A DNA stretch of 64,000 nucleotides from positions 186,001 to 250,000 of the forward strand of contig NZ_JAGSOV010000009.1 of assembly GCF_023898865.1 (NCBI RefSeq), given 5' to 3'. The notes beneath the pieces are model-generated. The model worked only from the letters and a program-made list of their open reading frames with translations, was not told the origin of the DNA and ran no database searches. Every line of letters starts with the position of its first letter. Within the stretch, counting starts at the first letter, position 1. Source of the DNA: Pseudonocardia humida. GTDB taxonomy: Bacteria > Actinomycetota > Actinomycetes > Mycobacteriales > Pseudonocardiaceae. Positions 40,215 to 49,178 of the stretch are shown piece by piece. Both the position numbers and the translations under genes were made by a program.

Positions 40215-41687
40215 ATGGTGTTGGTACTGACCGGAGAGGGCGCCGTCGCAGGCGTGGTCGATCGCGGCGCAGTCCGCTTCCGCGGGATCCCGTACGCGGC
40301 CGCGCCATACGGTGCACGACGGTTCCTGCCCCCGATGCCCGTCGAACGCTGGGAGGGTGTGCGCGACACGTCCGAGTTCGGGCCCGGGTCGCCCCAGGGG
40401 AGATTCGAGGGCGATCCGTTCGACGCCTACTTCAATCCCCACGTGCAGGGCGAGGACTCGCTCACCCTCGACGTCTGGACCCCGGATCCCGCGACGGCGG
40501 GACTTCCGGTCATGGTGTGGATCCACGGCGGCGGTTTCATCACCGGCACCGGATCGGCGCCGGCTCACGATGGTCGGACGTTCGCGCGGGACGGGATCGT
40601 GCACGTCGGCGTCAACTACCGCCTCGGTGTCGACGGTTTCGCCTTCTTCGGAGACGGCACCGAGAATCTCGGTCTTCGAGACCAGATCGCGGCGCTGGAA
40701 TGGGTGCGACGCAACATCGAGCACTTCGGCGGCGATCCGTCCAACGTGACGGTGTTCGGACAGTCCGCCGGCGCCGTCGCCATCCTCGAGCTGCTGGCGA
40801 TGCCCGCCGCGCGTGGCCTCTTCGCCCGCGCTATCGCCATGAGCGGCTCACCGGTCGTTGCGACCGACGCCGCCGGTGCGGCTCGCGTGACCGCCCGGCT
40901 CGCCGAGCGGTACGGCGTCGCACCCGAGCGAGAGGCGTTCGCCGGGCTCTCGCTCGAGCGCACGCTGGCCGAGATCATTCCGATGGCGCTCGAATTCGTC
41001 GATCCCTCGCAGTGGGGCGTCGATGCGTTCACCGTGTCGCCCTACCGCGGAGTGTGCGGCACCGCGTCGATGCCTGAATCGCCCATGGCGGCCGCACGCA
41101 CGTCGACCGTGCCACTGATGACCGGAACCGTGCGCAACGAGACGACCGGCTTCCTCGCCGGGCTCGGACTGCTCGAGACCCTGCCCGACGAACGGGCCGA
41201 GCAGATGCTCGCGCTGCTGGGCGTGGACGACGACATCCGTCAGGCGTACACCGCGGGGCCTCGCCGCCTACGCACCGGAGCCCAGCTGGTCGAGGCGGCG
41301 TGGACGGACTGGTTGTTCCGGGTGCCCACCCTCGAACTCGTCGAGCGCCGGACTGCGCCCACGCACGTCTACGAGTTCCACTGGGAGAGCCCGTCGTTCC
41401 CCGAGGGGTTCGGTGCCAACCACGCGCTCGAGGTGCCTTTCATCCGCGACGACCTCGCCGGCCTGGCCGCCGTCGGACCCGCCGGGCTGGCGCTGCTCGG
41501 ACCCGATGCCCCGCAGCAGCTCGCGACGAGCATGCACGACGCGTTCGCCGCTTTCGCGAAGAACGGCGACCCCGGGTGGGCTCCGTACGGGCCCACCGAC
41601 CGCACGACCATGGTGTTCGACACCGTGAGCACAGTTCAGAACGATCCTGCCGCGATGGCGCGGAAAGCATGGGAGGGAAAGCGATGA
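40215..41687 (+). CDS. Type-B carboxylesterase/lipase
   Basis: A 490-residue alpha/beta hydrolase of the carboxylesterase/cholinesterase type. Oxyanion hole VWIHGGGFITG; nucleophile Ser in FGQSAGAVAI; acid Glu probably in VRNETTGFLAG; His in GANHALEVPF. The catalytic triad is therefore complete. No signal peptide is visible, so it is cytosolic. Its last four bases overlap the ATG of the MFS gene, so the two are translationally coupled: import and hydrolysis of an ester. Confidence 0.9.
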   Translation: MVLVLTGEGAVAGVVDRGAVRFRGIPYAAAPYGARRFLPPMPVERWEGVRDTSEFGPGSPQGRFEGDPFDAYFNPHVQGEDSLTLDVWTPDPATAGLPVMVWIHGGGFITGTGSAPAHDGRTFARDGIVHVGVNYRLGVDGFAFFGDGTENLGLRDQIAALEWVRRNIEHFGGDPSNVTVFGQSAGAVAILELLAMPAARGLFARAIAMSGSPVVATDAAGAARVTARLAERYGVAPEREAFAGLSLERTLAEIIPMALEFVDPSQWGVDAFTVSPYRGVCGTASMPESPMAAARTSTVPLMTGTVRNETTGFLAGLGLLETLPDERAEQMLALLGVDDDIRQAYTAGPRRLRTGAQLVEAAWTDWLFRVPTLELVERRTAPTHVYEFHWESPSFPEGFGANHALEVPFIRDDLAGLAAVGPAGLALLGPDAPQQLATSMHDAFAAFAKNGDPGWAPYGPTDRTTMVFDTVSTVQNDPAAMARKAWEGKR

Positions 41688-42931
41688 CCCAGCCCATGCT
41701 CGATACGACCGCTCGCGTACGAGGACTCGGCACGGTGATGGCTGGGTTCTTCGGAGTGCAACTCTTCGTCAACATTGCGAACGGAGGGGTAGCGAACTCA
41801 CTCGTCCCGAACCTCATCGCCGAACTGGACGAGGCCAACAAGGTCGCGATCTTCGGGCTGACCGGCGCCGTCTCCGCGGTCGCTGCGGTCGTGAGCCAGC
41901 CGCTGTGGGGACTGCTGTCCGACCGCACGCGATCCCGCCTGGGACGCCGGGTGCCCTGGATCGTCGGCGGCGTCGTCGGACTCGGGGCCACTCTCCTCGG
42001 ACTGGCCCTCGGCGGCACCGTCGCGCTCGTCGTCGCGCTCGCCGCGGTCGTCGCGATCTTCTACAGCATGATCACCGGTCCACTCAGCGCGATCATCCCC
42101 GACCGCACACCCGTCGCGCGTCGCGGCGTCTTCTCCGCCCTCGGGTCGCTGGGCATCTTCGTCGGCGGCCTGATCGGCATCGTCATCGCCTCCCGGTTCG
42201 TGGGCGATCTGACTGTCGGTTTCGTCGTCATGGCGGGGCTCGCCGTCATCGGCGGCATCCCCTTCGCGCTCGCTCTCCGCGATCGCAAGTTCGACACGGT
42301 GGCCCCGGTCGCCGAGCGCGTCTCGTGGACGGAGACACTGCGCAGCTTCTTCGTGGACCCGCGTAAGCACCCGGACTTCTTCTGGGCCTTCATCGCGCGG
42401 CTCGTTCTCATAGTCGGCTACTGGTCGATCGTCTCGTTCCAGCTGTACATCCTCGACGACTACATCGGCCTCGGACTGGCGCAGGCGAATGAGGTCTTCC
42501 CCCTGGTGACGGGTGTCATGAGCCTGGCGATCATCGTGGCGCTCGTGCCGTCGGGGCTCATCTCCGACCGCATCGGCCGACGCAAGCCGTTCGTCGTCGT
42601 TGCGTCGATCGTCGTCGCCGTGAGCTGTGTCGTTCCCATCGTCTCGCCGACGATCACCGGCGCACTCGTGTCCATCGCGCTCGGCGGCCTTGGCATCGGG
42701 GTGTACCTCGCCGTCGACCAGGCGTTGATGACGCAGGTCCTGCCGAACGCGAGCGATGCGGGCAAGGACCTCGGCGTGCTGAACATCGCCCAAGCGGGCG
42801 GACAAGTGCTCGCCCCTCTCGTGGCCAGCCTCGTGATCAGCGTCGCCGGGTATCCCATGCTGTACGGATTCGCAGCCGTCATGGCGGTGCTCGCCGCGCT
42901 CGCCATCCTGCCCATCCGGTCCGTTCGCTGA
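41684..42931 (+). CDS. MFS transporter, ester or sugar type
   Basis: A 415-residue, about 12-helix MFS protein. It starts MTQPMLDTTARVRG, overlapping the esterase stop by 4 bases (ATGA). Motif A appears as PLWGLLSDRTRSRLGRRVPW and again as GLISDRIGRRKPFV. PNASDAGKDLGVLNIAQAGG is a motif of the glycoside-pentoside-hexuronide/MelB-like relatives, so a glycoside or ester substrate is possible. Together with the esterase and tandem TetR it forms a three-gene block. Confidence 0.87.
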   Translation: MTQPMLDTTARVRGLGTVMAGFFGVQLFVNIANGGVANSLVPNLIAELDEANKVAIFGLTGAVSAVAAVVSQPLWGLLSDRTRSRLGRRVPWIVGGVVGLGATLLGLALGGTVALVVALAAVVAIFYSMITGPLSAIIPDRTPVARRGVFSALGSLGIFVGGLIGIVIASRFVGDLTVGFVVMAGLAVIGGIPFALALRDRKFDTVAPVAERVSWTETLRSFFVDPRKHPDFFWAFIARLVLIVGYWSIVSFQLYILDDYIGLGLAQANEVFPLVTGVMSLAIIVALVPSGLISDRIGRRKPFVVVASIVVAVSCVVPIVSPTITGALVSIALGGLGIGVYLAVDQALMTQVLPNASDAGKDLGVLNIAQAGGQVLAPLVASLVISVAGYPMLYGFAAVMAVLAALAILPIRSVR

Positions 42932-43009
42932 CCCCGATCGACGTGGTGTGCTCAGCCGATGAGGCACCCGTTCCCGCACTCCCTGCCCAGAGCTCCGCGG
43001 GTGGCCGCC

Positions 43010-43480
43010 ATGGCGCTCAGCTGGATCCGGCAGCGTCGCAAGGGTCGGAGATCGGCAGGCGCGACACTCGCACGCATCCGGTTTGGGGTTGTCGCTGGCG
43101 GTGGTCAGGAGTCGGCCGGCGCCTCGACGCCGACGCCGGGGAGGTCGAGTAGTTCGGGTGCGGTGATGGTGACCAGCTGGTGCCGTTCGCGGTCCGCGGC
43201 GGTGATCTCGTCGGTGAGGAACTGGTAGCGGGCGGCCAACCGGCGTAGGGCGAGGATCGCCGCATGGGCGGGGTCGTGGCAGGACCCGGTGACGGGCGAC
43301 GCGGCGCAGGCGCTGACCAGGGCGGGGGTGCGCAGGTGACGCAGGTCCTCGCGCAGGTCGGCGGGTGCGGTCAGCAGCAGGGCCTTGAGCTGGTTGATCG
43401 TCTGGGTGCGGGCCTTGACGCGCTGCGGCGGGTGACGCGCAGGATCCGATCGCCTCGACGGCCCCTTCGCGGGTCTTCGG
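43010..43480 (-). mobile_element. IS110-family transposase remnant
   Basis: On the minus strand a frame from about 43480 to 43115 reads PKTREGAVEAI, RVKARTQTINQLKALLLTAP, LREDLRHLRTPALVSACA, LALRRLAARYQFLTDEITAA, and PELLDLPGVGVEA. This is the middle and the start of the C-terminal part of an IS110 transposase (DEDD type, PF01548/PF02371). A frameshift near 43450 and a stop near 43115 break it, and the DEDD N-terminal domain and conserved C-terminal Ser region are missing. Nearby 43115-43010 another frame gives LLTTASDNPKPD, a further trace. No flanking IS ends are visible. Confidence 0.75.
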
Positions 43481-43559
43481 GACCCCGCAACGGGTGGGAC
43501 TGCCCAGGGTTCGGGGGAGATGGCGGTCCGGTGGGGTCCCGGGGCACCGCGCGCACCGT

Positions 43560-43601
43560 GTGGCCACGGCGCACACGTCAGGACATGTGCGCGGTGGCCA
43601 C
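43560..43601. repeat. Long hairpin before the subtilase gene
   Basis: Arms 43560-43575 (GTGGCCACGGCGCACA) and 43586-43601 pair over 16 positions with one G-G mismatch, around the 10-base loop CGTCAGGACA. It is 123 bases upstream of the subtilase start. It could be a terminator for the upstream IS remnant or a regulatory hairpin. Confidence 0.7.
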
Positions 43602-43724
43602 TGGGTGTGCGCGGTGGGGGCGCAGGGGGCGGGGCGGTACGCAGAAGTGCGTATTGCCCCGCGAACGGCGTATCCCTCTACTCCGCCGATCGCTCCTCCT
43701 GGCCCCGTCCTAGGAGGAAGCACC

Positions 43725-45243
43725 ATGGCCCGTTCGCTCAACCCCGCTCTCGACCCGCGGCTGCGCCGGCTCGTGCACGCCCAGGACCAGCCCGCGCGGC
43801 TGGACGATCTCACGGCCGCGCAGGTCGTCGCCCGCGACGGTGCCCTGCCGGCCGGCGGGCCGCCGTCGACGCGGGTGCTGGTGCGGTCCGACGGGCCGCC
43901 GCTGCCCGGTACGGCGGGCACCACCTGGACGACCGTGGCCGAGGGCATCCACGCCGTGCAGCTGCCGATCTCCGAGCTGGAGGCGTTGGCCGACCAGCCG
44001 CAGGTGCAGTTCGTGGAGGCCGCGCGGCTGCTGGGGCCGCTGCTGGCGAGCTCGGTGCCGGAGACCCGGGCCGACCGGCTGCGCACCGCGCAGCCGCCGC
44101 GCCCCGCCCTGACCGGGGAGGGGACCGTCGTCGGGATCATCGACTTCGGTCTCGACTTCACCCTGGACGACTTCCGCGCGGCCGACGGCACCACGCGCGT
44201 CGCGTTCCTGTGGGACCAGGGGCTCGTACCGCGGGCGGGTGAGTCGGCCCCGGCCGGTTTCCGCCGCGGCGTGGAGTACGACGCCGCGGCCATCGACGCC
44301 GCGCTCAAGGCCGACGACCCGTTCTCCGTGGTCCGCCACGACCCCGGTCCGGGCAGCCACGGCACCCACGTCGCGGGCACCGCGGCGGGCAGCGGGTGCT
44401 CCGCGGACGCCGATTTCCCCGCCGGCGTCGGGCGGCCCGCTGCCCACCGGGCCGGACCGCAGCCCCAACGAGCTGGAGATCTGGTACTCGCCGCGCGACG
44501 AGCTGCACGTCCGGCTGATCGACCCCACCGGTCGGACGACCTCCGTCGTGATGCCGGGGCAGACCGAGCTGCACGACTTCCCGAGCGGCAACAGCGCCTT
44601 CCTCGACTCGGAGCGGCTCTCCCCGCTCAACGGCGACTCCCGCATCTTCATCGCCGTCGACCCCGGCACGGCCGCGCGGGTGGCGGGCGGGGTGTGGCGG
44701 GTCGAGATCACCGCGGCCCGGGTCCGGTCGGGCCGGTTCGACGCCTGGATCGAGCGCGACGCCCGCGACCCCGCCAACGCCTTCGCCGACCAGTCGTTCT
44801 TCGTCGGGTCCGACTTCGACCCGGTGATGACCCTGGGCACCCCGGCCACGAGCAGGCGCGGCATCAGCGTGGCCAACTACGACCACGTGACCGTGGCCCC
44901 GAGCTCGTCCAGCAGCCGCGGGCGCACCCGCGACGGGCGCGACAAGCCCGAGGTCGCCGCGCCGGGCACCGGGATCGTGTCCTCGGCGTCGCTGGGCGGG
45001 CGCCCCGACGGGCTCGGCGGGGTGCGCCCGGTGCGGACCGAGATGAGCGGGACGAGCATGGCCGCGCCGCACGTGAGCGGCATCGTCGCGCTGCTGCTGC
45101 AGCTGGATCCCACGCTGTCCGCGGCGCAGCTGCGCAAGGCGCTGCTGGCCTCGGCGAACCCGCCGGACGGTGTGGTCCCGTTCGACGCGGCGTGGGGCTA
45201 CGGCCGGGTCGACGCCGTCGAGGCCGCGCGGCTGCTGGGCTGA
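43725..45243 (+). pseudogene. Subtilisin-like (S8) serine peptidase with internal deletion and frameshift
   Basis: From an ATG after TAGGAGG, frame 1 gives an N-terminal propeptide-like domain (GIHAVQLPISELEALADQ), the catalytic Asp (TVVGIIDFGLDFTLDDF) and His (GPGSHGTHVAGTAAGSG). About 44400 the text jumps to a second frame that continues with PNELEIWYSPRDELHVRLI, a C-terminal domain, and the catalytic Ser (MSGTSMAAPHVSG). The stretch between His and PNELEIWY, normally 130-150 residues with the oxyanion Asn (AAGN), is reduced to about 30. So both a deletion and a frame change exist. Asp, His and Ser survive, but the enzyme cannot be active as drawn. Confidence 0.82.
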
Positions 45244-45253
45244 GGGCCCGCCG

Positions 45254-45529
45254 TCACGACCGGTACGCGTCGTCCGCGTCGACGTGCACGACGCCGTCCA
45301 GCTCGGCGAGCCCACCGAGCCGGGCGGCGGGCAGCTCCACCGCCAGCAGACCGGTCTCCGGGCTCCACGACGACACCGCGCCGCCGAGCCCGGCGACGCG
45401 CGCGAGCAGGTCGTCGGGGTCGGCGGTGGGGGCGACGCGGACGAGCGTGCGGACGCGCTCGTCGGCACCCGCGCGCACCAACCGGTGCTTCGCCCGGGGG
45501 CTCAGCGTGCGGGGCAACCTCTGCACCAT
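45254..45529 (-). CDS. Stand-alone propeptide-like protein (inhibitor/chaperone candidate)
   Basis: A 91-residue protein. Residues about 25-91 (VRTLVRVAPTADPDDLLARV, GLLAVELPAARLGGLAELDG, VVHVDADDAY) follow the beta-alpha-beta pattern of subtilase propeptides and I9 inhibitors. The same element occurs in the convergent subtilase N-terminus: GIHAVQLPISELEALADQPQ, VQFVEAA. There is no signal peptide. An RBS (GGAGGT) precedes the start. Such free propeptide proteins can fold or inhibit subtilases. It converges with the broken subtilase, 10 bases stop to stop. Homology is judged by eye and is short. Confidence 0.7.
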   Translation of the reverse strand: MVQRLPRTLSPRAKHRLVRAGADERVRTLVRVAPTADPDDLLARVAGLGGAVSSWSPETGLLAVELPAARLGGLAELDGVVHVDADDAYRS

Positions 45530-45738
45530 CGCGACCTCCTGCCGAGGACGCCGACGCTACTCGCCGCCGGGTGGTGCGCGCCTGGGCGGCGGGCCCTCGG
45601 ACGGTGTCGGTCACCACCGGGTCGGCGCTCGCGCAGCCGCCGAGCAGGCCGCTCGCGCCCAGCAGGCCGGCCCCGGCGACCGACGGCGGGGCCTGAAAGG
45701 CGATCTCAGCAGCCGTCCGGTGCTCTAGCGTGACCGGG
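45530..45738. other. Intergenic with lipoprotein-signal-like trace
   Basis: Minus-strand text around 45700-45600 reads SVAGAGLLGASGLLGGCASA, which looks like a lipoprotein signal peptide with a lipobox, but it has no ribosome-binding site, lacks a body and runs out of frame into the next gene. On the plus strand TAGCGT (45726-45731) lies 7 bases before the GTG of the S9 peptidase. Confidence 0.35.
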
Positions 45739-47754
45739 GTGCAACCCACCGACATCGGACGTCTCGTGTCCCTCGCCGACCCGAGGGTCTCCCCCGACGG
45801 CTCGCTCGTCGCCTTCACCGTCACCCGCGTCGACCTCGACGCCAACCGCTACCGCAGCGCCGTCTGGCTCGCCGCGACCGACGGTTCGGCGCCACCGCGC
45901 CAGCTCACCTCCGGTGAGCGCGGCGACTCCCGACCCGTCTGGTCCCCCGACGGGCGCAGGCTCGCGTTCACCAGCCGGCGCTCCGCCGACTCCGAGGCCG
46001 CCACCCTGCACGTGGTGCCGGTCGACGGCCCGGGCGAGACCGTCACCCTGTGCGAGCGACCGGAGGGCATCGAGGATCCCGCCTGGTCACCCGACGGCCG
46101 GCACATCGCGTTCGCCTCCCGCGAGCGCACCGGGCGCTACTCCGACGGCGACGACGAGCGGGCGCGGCCGCCCCGGCGCATCGACCGGCTGTGGAGCCGG
46201 ATCGACGGCACCGGCTGGACGATCGACCGGCCGCGCTCGCTGTTCGTCGTCCCGGCCGACGGGTTCGGCGCCCCGCGGTTGGTGGCCGGCGGCCCGTACG
46301 AGTACGGCGAGCCCGTGTGGAGCCCGGACGGCAGCCGGCTGCTGACCGCGGCGCCGCGGGCCAAGGACTGGGACCTCGACCTCATCTCCGAGCTGCACGT
46401 CATCGACCTGGGCACGGACGACCCGCCCACCGCGCTGACCTCGACCGGCCGGATCTCGCACGGCTGGCCGTCCTGGAGCCCCGACGGCACCACGATCGCC
46501 ACGCTCGCCGGCGACGGCAAGCTGCTGCCCACGCACCACCAGGTCGTGCTGACCGACGTGGCCACCGGCGAGCAGCGGGTGCTCACCGCCGAGCTCGACC
46601 GCCAGTGCGCGCCGATGCCCGGGGCGCGCGCCCCGATCTGGGACGGCGACCACGTCCTGTTCTCCCTCGAGGACCGCGGCGACGTGCACGTGTACCGGGT
46701 CGCCGCGGACGGCTCCGCACCCGCCGAACGGGTGCTCGGCGGCACCCGGACGATCAGCGGCTTCGACCGGGCCGGCGGGGTGCTGGCGTTCGTCGCGGGC
46801 ACGCCGACCGCGCTGCCGGAGCTGTTCGTGCGCGACGCGGACGGCACCGAGCGCCGGCTCACGGCGGTGGGCGCCGCGTTCCACGACGCCGTCGCGGTGC
46901 GGGCGCCGGAGTACTTCCGGGTGCCCTCCCCCGCCGGCGACGGCGAGATGGACGCCTGGCTGGTCACGCCCGCGGACACCGCGCCCGGCGAGCGGATCCC
47001 GGTGCTGCTGTCCATCCACGGCGGCCCGATGACCCAGTACACCAACAGCTTCTTCGACGAGTTCCAGCTCTGGACGGCGGCGGGCTACGCCGTCGTCTAC
47101 TGCAACCCGCACGGCTCGACCGGCCAGACCGACGCCTGGGCGCGGTCGATCCGCCCGCCGGAGGCCCAGGAGGCCCCGGGCACCGGGTGGGGCGGCATCG
47201 ACGCCGACGACGTGCTGGCCGCGCTCGACGCCGCGCTGGCCCGCGACCCGCAGCTCGACCCCGACCGCGTCGGCGTGCTGGGCGGCTCCTACGGCGGCTA
47301 CCTGACGAGCTGGCTCATCGGGCACACCGACCGGTTCGCCGCGGCGTGCAGCGAGCGCGCGGTGAACAACACCGAGTCGCTGGAGACCAGCTCCGACGCC
47401 GGTGGGCACTTCCGCCACGAGTTCGGCGCCACCCACATCGAGGCCCCGCAGCTCTACCGGCGCATCTCGCCGATCAGCTACGTCCAGGACATCAGCACCC
47501 CGGTGCTGATCCTGCACTCCGAGGACGACCTGCGCTGCCACGTCGAGCAGGCCGACCAGCTGTTCGTGGCGCTGCGGCTGCTGGGCAAGCCGGTGGAGTA
47601 CTGGCGCTTCCCCGAGGAGGGCCACGAGCTGTCCCGCAGCGGTTCGCCGCGCCACCGGGTGCAGCGCGCGGAGATCATCCTCGACTGGTTCGGCCGGCAC
47701 CTCGGCGGCCGGCGCCCCGCGATCACCTGGGACCACCCCTCGCGCACGCAGTAG
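45739..47754 (+). CDS. S9-family peptidase (acylaminoacyl-peptidase/DPP-like)
   Basis: A 671-residue serine peptidase. The N-terminal half is a beta-propeller with repeated W-SPDG blades (RPVWSPDGRRLAF, DPAWSPDGRHIAF, PVWSPDGSRLL, PSWSPDGTTIAT). The C-terminal alpha/beta hydrolase has LSIHGGPMTQY, GGSYGGYLTSWL (Ser), HSEDDLRCHVEQ (Asp) and FPEEGHELSRSGS (His). It would remove N-terminal residues from oligopeptides in the cytosol; no signal peptide is present. The GTG at 45739 is preferred to one at 45730, because TAGCGT sits 7 bases upstream and the product then begins QPTDIGRLVSL. Confidence 0.92.
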   Translation: MQPTDIGRLVSLADPRVSPDGSLVAFTVTRVDLDANRYRSAVWLAATDGSAPPRQLTSGERGDSRPVWSPDGRRLAFTSRRSADSEAATLHVVPVDGPGETVTLCERPEGIEDPAWSPDGRHIAFASRERTGRYSDGDDERARPPRRIDRLWSRIDGTGWTIDRPRSLFVVPADGFGAPRLVAGGPYEYGEPVWSPDGSRLLTAAPRAKDWDLDLISELHVIDLGTDDPPTALTSTGRISHGWPSWSPDGTTIATLAGDGKLLPTHHQVVLTDVATGEQRVLTAELDRQCAPMPGARAPIWDGDHVLFSLEDRGDVHVYRVAADGSAPAERVLGGTRTISGFDRAGGVLAFVAGTPTALPELFVRDADGTERRLTAVGAAFHDAVAVRAPEYFRVPSPAGDGEMDAWLVTPADTAPGERIPVLLSIHGGPMTQYTNSFFDEFQLWTAAGYAVVYCNPHGSTGQTDAWARSIRPPEAQEAPGTGWGGIDADDVLAALDAALARDPQLDPDRVGVLGGSYGGYLTSWLIGHTDRFAAACSERAVNNTESLETSSDAGGHFRHEFGATHIEAPQLYRRISPISYVQDISTPVLILHSEDDLRCHVEQADQLFVALRLLGKPVEYWRFPEEGHELSRSGSPRHRVQRAEIILDWFGRHLGGRRPAITWDHPSRTQ

Positions 47755-47830
47755 CCCGCCCACTCACCGCCGCCCCGCCCCGCCCCGCCCCGCCCCCGCC
47801 CCCGCCCATCCGCACAGGGCCCTGCTCTGA

Positions 47831-47885
47831 TGTCAGGAAAGCCACCATCAGGACGTGTGGTGTCCTGATGGTGGCTTTCCTGACA
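47831..47885. terminator. Perfect 24-bp stem, bidirectional terminator
   Basis: Positions 47831-47854 are fully complementary to 47862-47885 around a 7-base loop GTGTGGT. It begins TGTCAGGAAAGCCACC. It stands between the convergent stops of the S9 peptidase (47754) and the DsbA-like gene (47943). Such a perfect palindrome may also be a mobile palindromic element. Confidence 0.9.
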
Positions 47886-47942
47886 CGGGGGCAACGGGCT
47901 GGGCGACACGGAGGCCGGGGCGCCGCCGGGGCGATGGGGCGG

Positions 47943-48695
47943 TCAGGCGCCGATGGCGCTCTGCAGCCAGGAGGTGTCGTTCAGGTCGATCTTCTTGCCG
48001 TTGACGGTGACGGTCGGCGTGCCGAACGTGCCCTCGGTCTGCAGGGCCTGGTCGGCGGCGGCCTTCTCGGTCTCGGCGCCGACGGCGGCGGAGTTCGCGC
48101 CCCCGGTGACGCAGGTGCCGAAGTCGGGGCCGGCGCCGAGTTCGGTGCCGAACGCGACCAGTTGCTCGTCGGTCAGGCCCGAGCCGCCCTCGGCGGGCTG
48201 CTCGGCGAACAGCTTCTCGTGGTAGCCCGGGAAGATGTTCGCCGCGGCCGCGCACAGCGCGGCGTTCGCGGCCCGGGTCGAGTAGCCCTGCGGCTCGGTG
48301 AGCCGGTCGAGGATCGCGATCGCGTGGTACTTGACGGTGATCCTGCCCTCGTTGAGCGCGGTCTTGATCTCGTCGCCGTAGCGCGTCTCGAAGCGCTCGC
48401 ACTGCGGGCAGAGGTAGTCCTCGTAGGTGTCGACGACCACCGGGCCCGACCCGGCGGTGACGACCGCGCCCGACACCGCCACCGGGTAGGAGGCGACGAC
48501 GTCGGCGGACGAGCTGCTGCGCTGCCAGAAGATGAACCCGCCCACCAGCAGCGCGAACACCACGACGACGGCCACCATGATGATCGCGGTCCGGTTGGGG
48601 CCGGTCTTGCGCTCCACCTTGATGCCCGCCGCGGCCAGCTTGCGGGCCGCCTCGTCCTGCTTGCGCCGCTTCTCGTTGCGGGCAGCTCCGCCCAT
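47943..48695 (-). CDS. DsbA-family membrane-anchored thiol oxidoreductase
   Basis: A 250-residue protein. A basic cytosolic N-terminus (GGAARNEKRRKQDEAARKLA) leads to one membrane helix (TAIIMVAVVVVFALLVGGF, residues about 37-60). The extracytoplasmic part is a DsbA-type thioredoxin fold with the active site CPQC (DTYEDYLCPQCERFE) and the cis-Pro loop GTFGTPTVTVNG. It oxidises or isomerises disulfides in exported proteins. It starts 2 bases after the stop of the MauE-like gene upstream, so they are co-translated. Confidence 0.9.
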   Translation of the reverse strand: MGGAARNEKRRKQDEAARKLAAAGIKVERKTGPNRTAIIMVAVVVVFALLVGGFIFWQRSSSSADVVASYPVAVSGAVVTAGSGPVVVDTYEDYLCPQCERFETRYGDEIKTALNEGRITVKYHAIAILDRLTEPQGYSTRAANAALCAAAANIFPGYHEKLFAEQPAEGGSGLTDEQLVAFGTELGAGPDFGTCVTGGANSAAVGAETEKAAADQALQTEGTFGTPTVTVNGKKIDLNDTSWLQSAIGA

Positions 48696-48697
48696 GG

Positions 48698-49174
48698 TCA
48701 GGTCCTCTCCGAGTCGACGAGCCGTGAGTCCAGCGACGCGAGCGTGCGCGGTCGGGCGATCAGCCAGCAGGCGAGCAGCGCGAAGCCGGTGTCGCGCAGC
48801 AGTTCCTGCACGTAGGCCGTCTGCCCGGGCTCCACGGTCCCGCCGCCGCCGAAGCAGCCGCAGTCGATGGAGAGCCCGCGCGCCCAGGCCTGCACGACGC
48901 CGGCCACGAACACCACGAGCAGCGCCAGCGACAGCACCGCGACGATCCGGGTGCCCACGCCGACCAGCAGCAGCACGCCGAAGGCGATCTCGACCCACGG
49001 CAGCAGCGCGGCCACCACCTCGACGCCGACGTCGGGCAGGACGTCGTAGGCGCGGACGGCGACGTAGGTCTGGTCGGGGTCGACGGCCTTGAGCCCGCCG
49101 GAGATGAGCCACACCGCGGCGAGACCGAGCCGTGCCAGCGTCCCGATCACATCGAGGGCGCGGCCGGACTTCAC
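48698..49174 (-). CDS. MauE/DoxX-like membrane protein
   Basis: A 158-residue protein with four membrane helices. Elements: RLGLAAVWLISGGLKAVDP, LLPWVEIAFGVLLLVGVG, and GLSIDCGCFGGGGTVEPGQ, the Cys-Gly-Cys loop of the MauE family. MauE-type proteins are thought to pass electrons or disulfides to DsbA-like partners; pairing with the DsbA gene just downstream supports that. The GTG at 49174 is chosen because the family begins within a few residues of the first helix. The photolyase-remnant stop is 4 bases upstream. Confidence 0.87.
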   Translation of the reverse strand: MKSGRALDVIGTLARLGLAAVWLISGGLKAVDPDQTYVAVRAYDVLPDVGVEVVAALLPWVEIAFGVLLLVGVGTRIVAVLSLALLVVFVAGVVQAWARGLSIDCGCFGGGGTVEPGQTAYVQELLRDTGFALLACWLIARPRTLASLDSRLVDSERT

Positions 49175-49178
49175 GCGT

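Noticed and set aside
41798-44380. An 860-codon open frame on the minus strand
   Set aside because: It is antisense to the MFS gene and subtilase; only the short IS110 portion in the middle has homology.
45560-45720. Lipoprotein gene on the minus strand
   Set aside because: Only a signal-peptide-like stretch with a lipobox is readable; no ribosome-binding site or protein body follows.
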